From the NCBI RefSeq assembly GCF_001632365.1, contig NW_024468533.1, forward strand, positions 250,058-314,057: 64,000 nucleotides of DNA. Reading direction: 5' to 3'. The position numbers and the translations under genes are program-made. Shown in pieces: positions 45,177 through 56,935 of this stretch. The stretch's first letter is position 1; the number at the start of each line of letters is the position of its first letter. The notes under the pieces were generated by a model that saw only the letters and a program-made list of their open reading frames with translations, was not told where the DNA came from and did not search any database. This DNA is from Laetiporus sulphureus 93-53. Its lineage: Eukaryota > Basidiomycota > Agaricomycetes > Polyporales > Laetiporaceae.

Positions 45177-46770
45177 ATGTCGCGACTTCGTTTCCTTCTG
45201 CTCGTAACTTTGTACATCGTCAGCTGGCTCGGCGCGGCCACAGCGGATGGGCTTATTCCCAGCGATCATGCATCGCAACCTGCGAAAGACGGTGGATCGG
45301 CCCATACGAATAACTGGGCAGTCCTAGTATGCTCTTCGCGATATTGGTTCAACTATCGGGTGCGTTCTCTGGACTGCGAAAGGTCAGAGGGATCTAAAAG
45401 CATCTGCAGCACATGGCGAATGCGTTGGGGATGTACGTGCATGCCACACATATCGGTGACACGCGACTCGGTGACGATGCTAGACGTGCAGGTACCGCAC
45501 CGTGAAACGGCTAGGGATTCCAGACTCAAACATCATCTTGATGCTCGCGGACGACGCGGCGTGCAACACGCGCAACAAGTTCCCCGGCTGCGTGTATGCG
45601 AACCAGGGCCGGCATCTCGATCTGTATGGAGACAACATCGAAGTGGACTACAGGGGATATGAGGTGACGGTCGAGAACTTCCTCAGAGTGTTGACGGGTC
45701 CGTTGCTGCAATCCTTTTATACTGTCAGGGCTCAGTGAGTACTTAGAGTATGCTCTGTATAGGTCGTATGGAACCCTCCGTTCCCCGTTCGAAGCGCCTA
45801 CTCACAGACGATCGATCCAATATCTTCGTTTACATGACGGGACATGGTGGTAACGAATTCCTCAAGTTCCAAGACAACGAAGAGATCAGTGCGTTCGACA
45901 TCGCTGATGCCTTCGAGCAGATGTGGCAGAAGAAGCGGTATGCCCGTCACAGCTGCGTTATGTCCCAAGGCTGACGAAGCGCTGCTTGTCCTCAGCTACA
46001 ATGAAATATTGTTCATGATCGACACTTGTCAGGCGAACAGCATGTTTTCGAAGTTCTACTCTCCTAACATCCTTGCGACGGGGTCTTCCGAGGTCCATGA
46101 GAACTCTTACTCTGTGAGTACCGCGATCCATTTTGAGCATTCGTTCCATCAACTGGGCCCCATTGTAGCATGAGAATGACTATGAGATTGGCGTGGCCGT
46201 CATCGACAAATTCACGCATTACATCCTCCAGTTTATGGAGGGAATCAATAAGACGAGCCAGGCGTCAATGAAAGATCTCGTAGGTCCTCTGGGTGAACTT
46301 GCGTTACTTAGTGCCTGACGGTTTTTCGCACGGCGCAGTTTGACACCTACGACTTCAAGAAGATCGAGTCGCATGCGGGCGTGCGCTCAGATCTCTTCAA
46401 TCGTCCTCTGGAAGATACACTGGTGACAGACTTCTTCGGCGGCGTAGCGCAGGCGGAAGTCTTGTCCTCTGCGATTGACGGGCCCGTCTTGGAACCCGAC
46501 GCCCAGCTTACTTCCTCCGCCGAGGCCGAGCTTGAGCTTGACATGGACATGCCATTCTTCGGGCTTCCAACAGAGACAGCAAACAGTTCTGCTGCTGGAG
46601 CGCCGCCTCTAACCAGTCACGGTAGCCCGGACCTAAACCTGGAGGACATCATTGTTGCGGCTTCTTACAGCTCGCATAGTACATGGGCCGCAAAGGCCAG
46701 AGGTCTCAGGGCATGGACATCTAGCTTGCTGGTGTTAGCCTTGATCGGTTGGGTGAGCTGGCGTAGGTAA
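45177..46770 (+). CDS. GPI8: GPI-anchor transamidase catalytic subunit GPI8 (PIG-K)
   Basis: The start [20 protein letters not shown] is a signal peptide. [17 protein letters not shown] begins the C13 (legumain-like) peptidase domain. An exon join (AT|G) gives HMANALGM then [20 protein letters not shown] (45500). The catalytic His is in [15 protein letters not shown] (45840) and the catalytic Cys in [17 protein letters not shown] (46015). Next are [20 protein letters not shown] and the end of the domain. A C-terminal membrane helix follows ([14 protein letters not shown]). The enzyme cleaves the GPI signal and attaches the anchor in the ER. All key residues are present and the gene looks intact. 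Confidence 0.93.
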
Positions 46771-46893
46771 TTTACCACCGGGAGCTCGAAAAGCACATTT
46801 TATTGTACACTCCTGGCAACTTCGAGGGTTCACTATTCAGATGTCGACTACACAATTTCTTACGATACCCGCACAACGACGAATCCTAAAGAC

Positions 46894-47849
46894 CTACCTT
46901 CTTGTCCCCTCTTGAGCGCCTGTTGATATCATCGAGGAATATCTTGTTTCCACGGCGTCGTCAAGGGTGGCATAATTTCTCTGTCCTGGCCCTTCGCGAG
47001 CCCTGTCCATGCTCTCGCCGGGTTCGTCAGCCCGTCCTGTTCTGCCTTGACCTATTCTCCGTTCAAGTACAACATTGGCTACCTGACCCGCACATAGCAC
47101 CCGGCAGGGTCATCGCTCTCGAGACATATCAATCCGCGTTCCCCATCAACGACCCACATCAATGGGTACCCGTCCTCCCAAGCTTCCTCTTTCCATTCTT
47201 CGTGCCAGTGCAAGCTCACGACGGTGCCGCTGGTCAGCGCTCCTCTAAACGGAACCTGCTTTGCGCTCATCTGTGTCATCGTCTTACCTTGTTGGATCCG
47301 AAGAGGTCATGGAAGGCATCGTTGGTGATGCATGGGCATACCACGAAAGCGGAAAGGACTCGTTCAATTCGTCCCGACTCGATGATTGCCTTGACCTGAC
47401 GCCCCAGTCAGCAAACGAAGCTCTGCGACGAAGGCTCGTCTATTTGCCTTATCGATCATCGGGCTTTGTCTTCCCTGCATACCAACCATCGTCCCGAAAC
47501 CCTTCCATCTGGCTACCTCCGCGATCTCCGTAGTCTCTCGTAGATGTTTGCGACCACGGTCATTCCTCGAACACGATCTTTTCCCTATTTGACGACGAGC
47601 ATCATTGCAACCTTGCGACGCGGCGTGTTCAGAACATTGCAGCCACGCCCGCCCCCGGAATAGTCTGCGGCTCCTGAGCTTTAGGGGCCGGTCAAGACGG
47701 CGTGCAGTGTGTACGCGGATAAGAATGGTGGTCACAGCAAGGATGGCATTACCTACCTCTCCGCCCAAGTTGGGAGGCAGTATGGACAGTCCTATGAAGC
47801 CAATATGACTGAGCTTGATGCCTAATCCACAAGTTCCGTCTGTCAGCAT
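46894..47849 (-). pseudogene. Relic of a Gfo/Idh/MocA (Gal80-like) oxidoreductase
   Basis: Pieces appear in the right order but in different frames. They are IKLSHIGFIGLSILPP (nucleotide-site start, 47815), ETTEIAEVARWKGFGTMVGM with QGRQSP (47490), VKAIIESGRIERVLSAFVV (47390), FRGALTSGTVVSLHWHEEWK with MWVVDGERGLICLESDDPAG (47150), and NYATLDDAVETRYSSMISTG at the end. The catalytic-region sequence between the first two pieces is not recognisable, and no set of GT..AG introns I tried joins the QGRQSP and IIESG pieces in frame. A degraded gene is the best reading; a gene with unusual introns is possible. Confidence 0.55.
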
Positions 47850-48655
47850 TAGCCATGATTAGAGGAGAATGCCGCAGCATTGCAAGTGAGCCAGTGACCT
47901 TTGCTTTTGCCTCTCTGCAATGTCTCACAGGGATGTTGGATCACGTCATCCGTGCCCATGGACCATTGAGCTATTTTCAGGATTCGGACATTGGCCTTGA
48001 AAGCTTCACGATAGGATTACTACATATAAGAACACGGTGAGGAAGAAGCACAGGGGAACGAGCCTATGTGCCGTTTTTCCTTCTTACACAATCCCGCGAT
48101 ATTCTTCCGTCACTATTTTTAAGGCAAAGTCTCTGACTCCGTAAATGGCTTATCAAGAGCGTACGATACAACGAAGAGGAAAGGGCCGTAATTTCAAGCG
48201 AGGGAAGTGACGACCTGCTCCGCTGCTTTTCATATCACGTAACGGGGCTCGGAAGCAAAGGACGCTCATACGCAGTCTTCAACTGACGAAGTTCTGTGCA
48301 GTCGCTCGCCTTCGGTTCCAACAGCAGGATGTATCCTGCCGCCTGCGGTTTCTTATTCACTGTGTGTCTGCCGCGTTCGACCTCTGGCCTGTCGAATCAG
48401 CGAAAATCATACGGTCACAGTCCGAGGATCGAATTTCTACATCGTTGATTTACTCAATTGACCATCGGCGGTGTCAAACGCCAGCTCGACGCTTTGGGCA
48501 CATCGCAGGGTGAGCGTATCTTTCCTTCTATTTCTACTCCATACAGATCCCAGTGAGTCGTACTCAGCTTGGACTATTGCCCTGTGACAGAGTTGTCTTC
48601 GAACGATGTAGCAAACTGTGGGTGCTTAACAACTGTTTCAATGCAGCTTGATCGG
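47850..48655. other. Intergenic, no supported gene
   Basis: Nothing recognisable on either strand. Confidence 0.45.
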
Positions 48656-49983
48656 TCATCCTGTCATGCAATCGTCATTAATGGATTTTATACACGCCCT
48701 CAACGTCTGTGGGGGGCTCACATTAGACGAGTCGACAGGATTCGTGACTGGAATTGCTGCAACACCACTCTGTCGTCGTGTTCTGGACCTAGCAAATTCC
48801 AATGTGAACTCGGACTGGTCGCGTTGGACTGTCTTCTGCGTGTGTTCGACGCCTCTCCCGCCGCTCACGCGGATGATTATGAGGTCAAACGATATGCCAC
48901 CTAGTTGGAGTGTCTAATGACGGTCAATAAGGCGTGCTGTGAAGGCGGTGAGTGGCTCACAAAATCAGCCACAGGATAAACCACCGTGCTGCCAAGGTCG
49001 CTCAGAACGAATGTCAAAGCAGTTCCAACGGTATACAGCAGCGCCGATTCGATCAGAATGCGATTGATCTCGGAGAGGCTTAGGAGACTGCTTGTGCGAT
49101 CGATGCTCTGCGTGAAGAACCGGGACGATTCTCTGTGCACTGTCCATATACGATATACGATCAGGCCTTACGCGGGAAAGTGTGAGTCTGGGACTGTTTA
49201 TCTCAAATATCGCTGATGACACTCACCCGTAGTGAGGACATTGAGAGTGATCGTGATGGCGCCATAGGCTGTGACAAATGGCCTGAGCCTGTCCTTGCTC
49301 AAGACATCGGCAAGTGCATGGCTCCTCTCCAAAGTTGCTGTATAATAGATCTCCGCGGTCGCGCATACGCTCTGCGAAACCAATAAGAGAAGTGGGAATG
49401 CGACCGCAGGCCACGTATGATTAAAAATGATCCAGCAACGATAGATCTGACATGTGTAGGTTATCTCTGGATCGTGTTGCATAGCACGGACTTCGTACCA
49501 ACGCTGAATCTGCAATGGTGGACTCCAGCATCAAGCATACGGTCTGCACACAGTAAGAGAAGAGAGTCGCCACATAATAAAAAGACGTAACTTCACCTTC
49601 ATGACATTGAGCCAGTTTGAGATGTGTAGGAATTCCTCTTCAGCGCCGCCTGGCCCAGAATAGTACACGAAGCCGTTCAAATTGTGCAAGACATTGAAGA
49701 CAGCCTCCATCGTGCCAACAATAAACAGAATGGTGGTGAAGAACACCATCGGCAAGTTGATCTTCGATCTGAAGCCCGACTTCGTCCATATGGAAGCGGT
49801 CATGCAGAGCGCGAATGTCGCAATATGCACTCCGTAGGATATGCTTCCAAGAAAGAGAGCAACTAGTTGTGCTTCGGCGAGAGTAAAGGTCCTCATATGC
49901 GCAGGAACACGGATGACTGATAGCATCGGAGGACTCACGATAGACACAGACTTAAAGGGTCCTCCGCGTGATGTGCAGGTCAT
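48656..49983 (-). CDS. Agaricomycete-type multi-pass integral membrane protein, uncharacterised
   Basis: The first supported exon contains MRTFTLAEAQLVALFLGSIS and then YGVHIATFALCMTASIW, followed by INLPMVFFTTILFIVGTMEA (about 49740). Later exons give CQIYRCWIIFNHTWPAVAFP (49450), YGAITITLNVLTTGLIVYRI (49250, across an intron), IESALLYTVGTALTFVLSDL (49050), and, after a 47-bp intron, LGGISFDLIIIRV and a hydrophilic tail ending at 48656. Six or seven membrane helices and the YRCWIIF and LNVLTTGLI..R.W signatures place it in a very large, unnamed agaricomycete family. The start could be the ATG at 49983 or the one at MRTFTL. No function known. Intact by eye. Confidence 0.75.
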
Positions 49984-50595
49984 GACATCAATAAAATTTG
50001 CTGGGTTCCCGCAATACCTAGACTGCCTGCAGTGATGAGTGTTGTTTCATCCGAGATTGCATTTCAAACAGCTAGATCCTTGATGTACTTCAACTCGGAG
50101 CCGGTTGCAAACACCGCGAACATAATGCATTTCATCAGTTAGCTCAGACCATCCCCGGCGTCTCATAGCATCATGCGCTATATGCCTTCGGCCCTTCATT
50201 TCTTCAGCCCATGCTCCGCCGATGAGACCAAAATGGCATTTGGGCGCCCATCTTACATTCAGGTACTTACGCCGCTGCGCGGCTCCGGGCTGCCCGAACC
50301 AACCCTGTGGGATATATTTACCAACTTCCCATCAGTTTCTGATAACGAATCATCCCGTCTATGTCCTGTGTTGCAATTCGTAGTTAGCCATCGAAAGGAA
50401 AGCATCACTGCGCACAAGGGTATGACTTCATTGCAGAGGAGCCCTGATTGACCTGAGGCTGCGACGAAGTGGTACTTGTGGTGAAGTTGAACGATGGCAA
50501 CCCGCATCCGTTATGTGCAAGGGAGAACCTAGCAGTGTTCTATCGCGTGTATCATTGGTAACAACGACTGATAGAGGACTAAAGACATTATCGAA
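49984..50595. other. Short intergenic region
   Basis: No gene seen between the membrane-protein gene and the end of the MFS gene. Confidence 0.45.
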
Positions 50596-53004
50596 TCACA
50601 CATTCTCCTTACCAGGATCCTCATTCTCTTTGGGATTCTCAGCTTGCGGCTGCCCTTGCCTTTCCTCAAGTCCCCATCTCTCATTCCTGTCGTTATGCAA
50701 AGGTAGATCCTTCTGCAGGAGCACACTGAGCAATCCTGCAGCGCAGAACGCCAATAGAACGTGCCACAGAGTGAGCAAACTGTTCGCAAATGCCAATCTG
50801 ACTTCGTCCTGCAGCGGCTGCTGCAGCGACCTAATCAACGAGATGGCGACATATGAGATGTCGTCACCAGCGTGAAACTGATTGAGAAAGGCAGCGGGCA
50901 GGCAATGTCGAAGTCGAGTCTGAAGAATGGTCGCTCCGATGGCTATGCTCCAGGACTAAAGCAAAGTTTCATAAGGAGATGGCCAATCAGCGCGCTGTGC
51001 GGCTGAAGCCTGAGCAGATGCTCTCGATGCTTACCTGAGAGAATGTTCTGGCAAATGTGAGGAACGCCAGAGCTTGCGCGTTGTTCTCAACTTCCAGCGG
51101 AGCGAGCACAGAGAATGTCGTAACGAACAGGAATCCAAACCCTGCAGCTGCTATGATTTGGAATGGGATAGAAACAGCCACGGGAGTGTCGACGCGGAGT
51201 AGACAGAAAAGTCCCATCCCGATCAGGATCCCGCACCAGCCGATAGCATTCTGCAGAATGGAAACAAATGAAGATCTAAAGAGATGGATCAACAGAACCA
51301 CGTACAATCAAGCGGTACCGTCCGGTTTTGTTGACCAGAATTCCTTGAATTATGGCAGATGGCGACAAGGTGAGAGCACTTGGTAAAATGTACAATCCTG
51401 AGAGCACCGGAGGCGCAAGCTTCACAGCTTGGAAGTAAACCGGTCTAGTTACAATGAACATTTATGTGAACATTGTGTCAAGCAGAGATCCACGAGACGC
51501 TGCACGCACAGGTAGACTGAATAATGTGTTCAGCCGACGATATCAATATTCCAGGAGAGAAAAGCACCTACAGCTAGCACTGTATATGACTAGGCCATGC
51601 ATGAAAGAACCAAAATACCTATACGTAGCCAATTTAGTTCGCACGGAATACGTAACGATCTGGTCACATACCCGCTGAAACTAGTCCGATTCGAGACGAT
51701 GGACTGGGTATAGCTCAGTACGGGCTCACTTCGCAGTTGCTTAACGTACGGAGAGATGGCGTGCCAAGAGAAATTCATATAAGAACGCAACAATCAGGCA
51801 TACCAAGCCGATTACGAAGGGAATGAGCACTTCGACGGATTTCCACGGATGACTGAACCCTGCCCACGTCAGTCCAATAATGCATGATGTGCCACCTCCT
51901 ATGATCAATGTGTTCCCTCTATAGGAAGCACACGACTAAAGTGTCAGCATATCAACCTTTCCGAGGACGTCCACAACTCACAACCAATCCAGCTGCAGGA
52001 AACTTTCTACATAGCTATTGACTTTGGGCTGCCAAAGTCTCAGAAATATGACGATGACAGTGATGGCAATGGCAGATAGCGGTATGTTGAGGTCTGAAAA
52101 TACGGTATTTAGACCACAGTAACAAATAAGCCCCATGATTCCTGTACACACAGAATAGTCTGGTAATGACGCGACATATACGGCCTTAGTTAAACCAATA
52201 ATAGCACAAGCATACTGACCCTCTCCATGTTGTTTGTTGAGCAAACGCGCCACCGATGGATGGTCCAATCACAGATGCGACACTGAATGTTCTATACGAA
52301 GCCGTCATTGAATGCAATTTGCAAATACGTCGAGTGCAAGCTTACGCTCCAGTTATCGCGTTGAATGTTCCTCGCTCTCGCAAAGTGACCAAGTCACCAA
52401 CCACAGTCATTGTCAATGTCTGCATACCGCCTGAGCCGATGCCTTGTATGACTGCAAGAACTTGAGTTTTTGATTCATCATAAGGATACATGTGGAAAAA
52501 AAGGCACCTCGACTAGCTATCAGCATGTTGATCGACCTAGCTGTTGCACATATTATGGATCCGAGGGCGAAGAGCAGTATGAAGGTTATGAGCACGGGCC
52601 GTCTACCGAATATGTCTGCCAAGTGTCCGCTCATCGGAAGCACGCAAGCAGAAGCGAGTGTATACCCTGCCGATACCCATGCGAAAGAGGCAGTACCGTT
52701 CAAATCATGAATGATTACCGGTAGCGCAGTCGCCACTGATGCCTGTCGACGGGTAGAAAATAGTGAGAAATTGAATATATCAAAGGATTGAACGGCTCAC
52801 CAAGTCAAGGGCCGATAGGATCACACAAAGCTCCAGTGCGACGAACACTAACCAGAATCTCCAACCCCTTCCCGTTTTCTTCGGTGACCGATCTATGACA
52901 GTGAGTACTTCGACTTGGCCATCCCGCTGTGATGTAGAAGGCACAATTTCGATGGTAGTTTCAGCACTTGTTAGTGCAGTGGAACCCTTGCCCTCAGCAT
53001 CCAT
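50596..53004 (-). CDS. MFS exporter, DHA2-like (14-helix drug:H+ antiporter type)
   Basis: The start MDAEGKGSTALTSAETTIEI has a hydrophilic N-terminus. WRFWLVFVALELCVILSALD is helix 1. SVATALPVIIHDL and FAWVSAGYTLASACVLPMSG follow (52720), with DIFGRRPVLI as motif A, then GIGSGGMQTL, GDLVTLRERGTFNAITG and the antiporter motif C-like ASVIGPSIGGAFA. Downstream exons have PPVLSGLYILPSALTLSPSA (51400), GFGFLFVTTFSVLAPLEVEN (51120), the helix LTLWHVLLAFCAAGLLSVLL and a charged tail ending at 50596. About ten introns. Typical of exporters beside secondary-metabolite genes; its neighbour upstream is the UbiA gene. Intact as far as I can read. Confidence 0.85.
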
Positions 53005-54213
53005 AGCGTTTTGGAGTGCAGAAAGATCGGAGTTGGGTGTTTCTCACTTCAAGGCCTATTTCAAAGGCAGTATTCGAAATTGAAGGGAAGCAAACCTACT
53101 TCACCTTCGATAGCTGTCAGCGGAGAATCGAGATCATGTACAGATGTCGCAGATGAGCGTGCAATCGTCACGCAGACATCTCCGCGTCAGCACTGAGACA
53201 TAGATGCTGCTACCACATCCGGCCTTCCTGTTTTGTCGCATCAGATCCCACATGATGCAATTAGAACCTGTATCACTTGGCGAAGACTACCAGGAGAGCG
53301 TAATTCAGCGGCTAAAAATTAGAGCAGATTAGAACGTCTCACATATGATGACTGGTTCAAAAGTCTGGTTCTGTGATTGATCGAAGGGACCGGAGTTTGG
53401 CGCATAGCGTGCGGAGGACATAAGACATCCTTCCGACCTCCCAGCGTCATAGTATCGAAAATAGCGCAATTATTCCGATGCACTAGACCGGTCTACCCGG
53501 ATGACCACGCCGATTAGAACGTTGCGACACAATGGCTTCGCCTCAGCGCTGACAGTTGTTGCCGGCTGATTCCGGATCCCATCATCATCAGTTATAAGGC
53601 CAGCGCGTAATGAGCATTAGCGCGTGAGTCATGTGCATGAGGACTGGTCTCGTACCACATGTTTCTATCGTACTCTGCCACAGCAGAAGGATAAGACTCA
53701 AGACCTCCGGGAACGTATGTGATAATCCTAGTACCCGACATCAATAGTCAACTTCTATCTTCAAAACGAGTCGTTCTTCTTCCCTTCTTGCCACCCCATC
53801 GGAGTGGCGAGTGTTCCGCTGGTTCAATTTCAAATTGGCTTCTAGAGCCATTCCCTTTTGATTCTCAGGATATGAAACTGCTTACTTCGGCGTTGCAATT
53901 TTGGGGGACTGATCATGAGTTCTCGTCATCTGTCAATCACCAGGAGCTCTTCGACTCTCAATATCTAATACTTGTGCCTGTAAAATTATGCGCACTGACG
54001 TCTATATACGAGTGGCATCTGTGTTTGTGCCAAACACATATCATATAATTGTATCAGCACGAAAATGAGCTAAAGTGGCATCAGCAGCTGAGTGGCGCAC
54101 CTGCGACTCTTCGCGAGGTGTAAGAAGTCAAAGCCTATGACGCAATCTCCTATCTGACGACCGGGCCATCCGTTCAGGCAACATCATCGAGCTCATCGTT
54201 CATATATATTGTA
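53005..54213. other. Intergenic, no supported gene
   Basis: Between the MFS and UbiA genes, both on the minus strand; nothing recognisable. Confidence 0.45.
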
Positions 54214-55484
54214 CTATATGAACCATCGCTTCCAAGCATAATCAAATATCATTCCCATCCAAATGATGAGACCAACCATTCCATTTGACTGCACTATAGT
54301 CAATTGCAGCTCTAACGAAAGATGATCATCACGTACTTCGTACTTCGCAGCGCTGTCCTTCATCTCGCTCGTCTGCCAAGTCAACAATTGCCAGCATAGA
54401 TGTGCCGCAGCTCCTCCACAGGAGAAGATGTAATAAAGCATGCTCTGATTGTTGTAGTGCCCGGCCATCACGAAGGATACCAGGAATGCCATGCAGAATG
54501 CGGTAAGTATCATCTGGACATTGTCACCGAAGAGCACGGCCGTGGACTTCAGTCCAATTTTGGTGTCATGAACCCGATCTTGCGAGGCATACATGGTATC
54601 ATAATGAATTGTCCAGCTGTTTGTCTGTTGAGCAACGTGGTATGAAATGAATCGGCTGCCACTTACCCGATGCAACCAAAAAACAATAGATACATCGGAC
54701 ACGCATGAATATCAGGCTGCACACTCAACCACGCTGTAGGAAGTCCCCAGCTCATTGCTATACCTGTTTTACATAAGCATTCGCTTGATAGAATACGCCA
54801 CCTACTTACCTAACCAAGCCTTGTGGCCACCACGTCCAACGCTTTGTCAATGGGTATAGCGCGTGCAAGGGAAACAACCCGAAGCAACCACACAATGCCC
54901 TTGAGTCAGTCAGCCATGTCTCCGTGCCATCGAGAAATGAGAACGACTCACGCAATGTGGTTCGTGTACATGAGCATACCAATAATGACAGAACAAAGCA
55001 AGAACAGGAAGATCCGGGCTCCAGTCACAGAGACGATTCCAGCAGCAAGGGGACGGCATTTGGTCCGTTCTGGATGTTTCGATCAGATGACCCTTGCAAG
55101 TTAGCGTATTTTAAGGGCTTACCCAGCTTGCGGCCGAATTCCATATCGCATAAATCATTCAAGACGCAGCCTGCGCTATGGAGAAAGATACATCCGATTG
55201 CGAATATGAGAATCTGAGTCATGAAAGGTGCAACAGGAGTATTGACGTGGTAGGAGCTCATGGTCAAACCCCAAGCTAGCAGTACATTATCAGTGAAGGC
55301 TAAGACAGCAAGAAAGCATGCACGCACCACACGGCCAGAACACAAGAGCATTGCCCAGTAAGGATTTGTGAAGGCGCGTTAGCTCGTAGTAACCGCGCCA
55401 AGGAAATTGCATAAAGAAGTGAAGAGAAGCAAGATGTACTGTTTTACCGTCCATAGTGGAATTCTTCGTAGCGTTAGAAGCCAT
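54214..55484 (-). CDS. UbiA-family prenyltransferase (4-hydroxybenzoate polyprenyltransferase-like)
   Basis: The start is MASNATKNSTMDG (55484). YYELTRLHKSLLGNALVFW is the family's first helix signature. The first Asp-rich motif reads CVLNDLCDMEFGRK, and after an intron with donor GTAAGC continues ERTKCRPLAAGIVSVTGA. The second motif is YDTMYASQDRVHDTKIGLKS (54600). Six or more helices follow the usual pattern, ending GLIIWMGMIFDYAWKRWF. Most relatives read N-D-x-x-D-x-x-x-D; here the last Asp is Gly. These enzymes transfer a prenyl chain to an aromatic acid or act as terpene cyclases. The divergent adenylating gene and the SDR beyond it suggest a biosynthetic role rather than ubiquinone synthesis, but a COQ2 identity cannot be excluded. 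Confidence 0.85.
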
Positions 55485-56935
55485 CTGACGTTATATACGC
55501 GAGCGCTGCAAGGTTCCTTGATCATACACAAAGTGGGAAAAACACGATGAAGACCATTGAATATTCAGTGTAACTCACTTGAACAACAGATGCATCTCGG
55601 AGGAGATGGGAGGGCATGAGGAATCGGGTAACGCAGGAAAGATCCCTTGATCCGAGCCAAAGCAGCATTCTGTCGCATGACAATCGACTCCAATACCGGC
55701 TATTATGACAACGGCAGCACACAAGCGGCACCTTACACGGTCAAAAACAAGTCCATGTCTGCGTGAATCAATTCAGTAACGGCGAGCGCTCGCGTTGGCG
55801 TCGCATAATGAAGTTGAGGCATATGTGAACAAAAAAACCCCCGGAAAGAAAAAACAGCGAGATCTTCCCAGAGAAGTGACAGCAATACTGACCCCCCAGT
55901 GAAGCCTCATGTTTCCCGGATTTCACTTTTCGTATGTCTCCCGACGGATACTGATGTGACCCTCTCTCCTCATGGCCGATGTCAGGGATAGAAGTGTATT
56001 TCGGGTGCCCTCCGGTGTCGTATGGGTGGTAATGGATATCTACAGACATTAATGCATCATGTCTCGAAATGATTCGGTGGGTGATGATATGAGATGGAGG
56101 ACATGCGAACACTGCCTATCTTGAACGCCACAGTGGACGCTGGCCGGGCGAGGCGCTCAAAGCGCACGCCACGGCGGAGCTTAAAACCATGAAAATCTCG
56201 TTGCGGCAGAGGCCTGCAGTCTCTGTCTGTTTCTCGTGCATCAGAATAGATCAGAACTTACTGATATCACTGTGATCTAGAATTCGTTATAGCGGTGATA
56301 TTTTGAAATATACGGATATCGAACTGCTCAGACCAACTGTCAGGACTCAGCGGATTCGGTACTTCCAGGCTGATCAATTGACCGGTATGTTGGAATCTGG
56401 GCGCGGAGCACAGATGTGAGAGGCCCCGGTGCGACCTGTGCCACCGGCGTGGGAGAGTAGTAGCGCGCGTGTATATAATAGGGCGCGGCTACAATGGGAC
56501 GGGCCATCGGTTTGGCCCCATGGAGCCATCTTCTAGAGAGCGGGTGACTCCCAAACTCCCGGCCGCGCAAAGGGCTGGCTGGGAAAGTCAACACGGTACT
56601 CATGAAACTCCTGGGCAACTGGAAACAAGGCGAAGACGGCTGTATAATGTTACTGCGAATGTGCGTACGGTCTCGATCTGAGGTCTGTGGTGGGTGGCGC
56701 TACGGACGGCCAACTCGGAGCCATGTGCACAGTAAGCTTCCATTCTATGCGAACAGATACTGATGCATCGCGATAGAAGCAATCACTTCCTTCCACGGTC
56801 CTTGATGGTTAACTAGTCACATCTTGCGCGCTTTGAGAACATACAGGCAGGGCGCGCGTATAACAAACGGGCAGAAAGCGATAGATGTGATGTCGACCGA
56901 TACCATACGTCGTTCAAGCAACTTACCCAGTGCCC
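55485..56935. promoter_or_regulatory. Shared upstream region of the UbiA and adenylating-enzyme genes
   Basis: The two genes point away from each other. A TATATAATA run lies near 56471 on the plus strand, 460 bp before the adenylating-gene ATG; too distant for a core promoter unless the leader is long or spliced. No gene seen. Confidence 0.45.
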
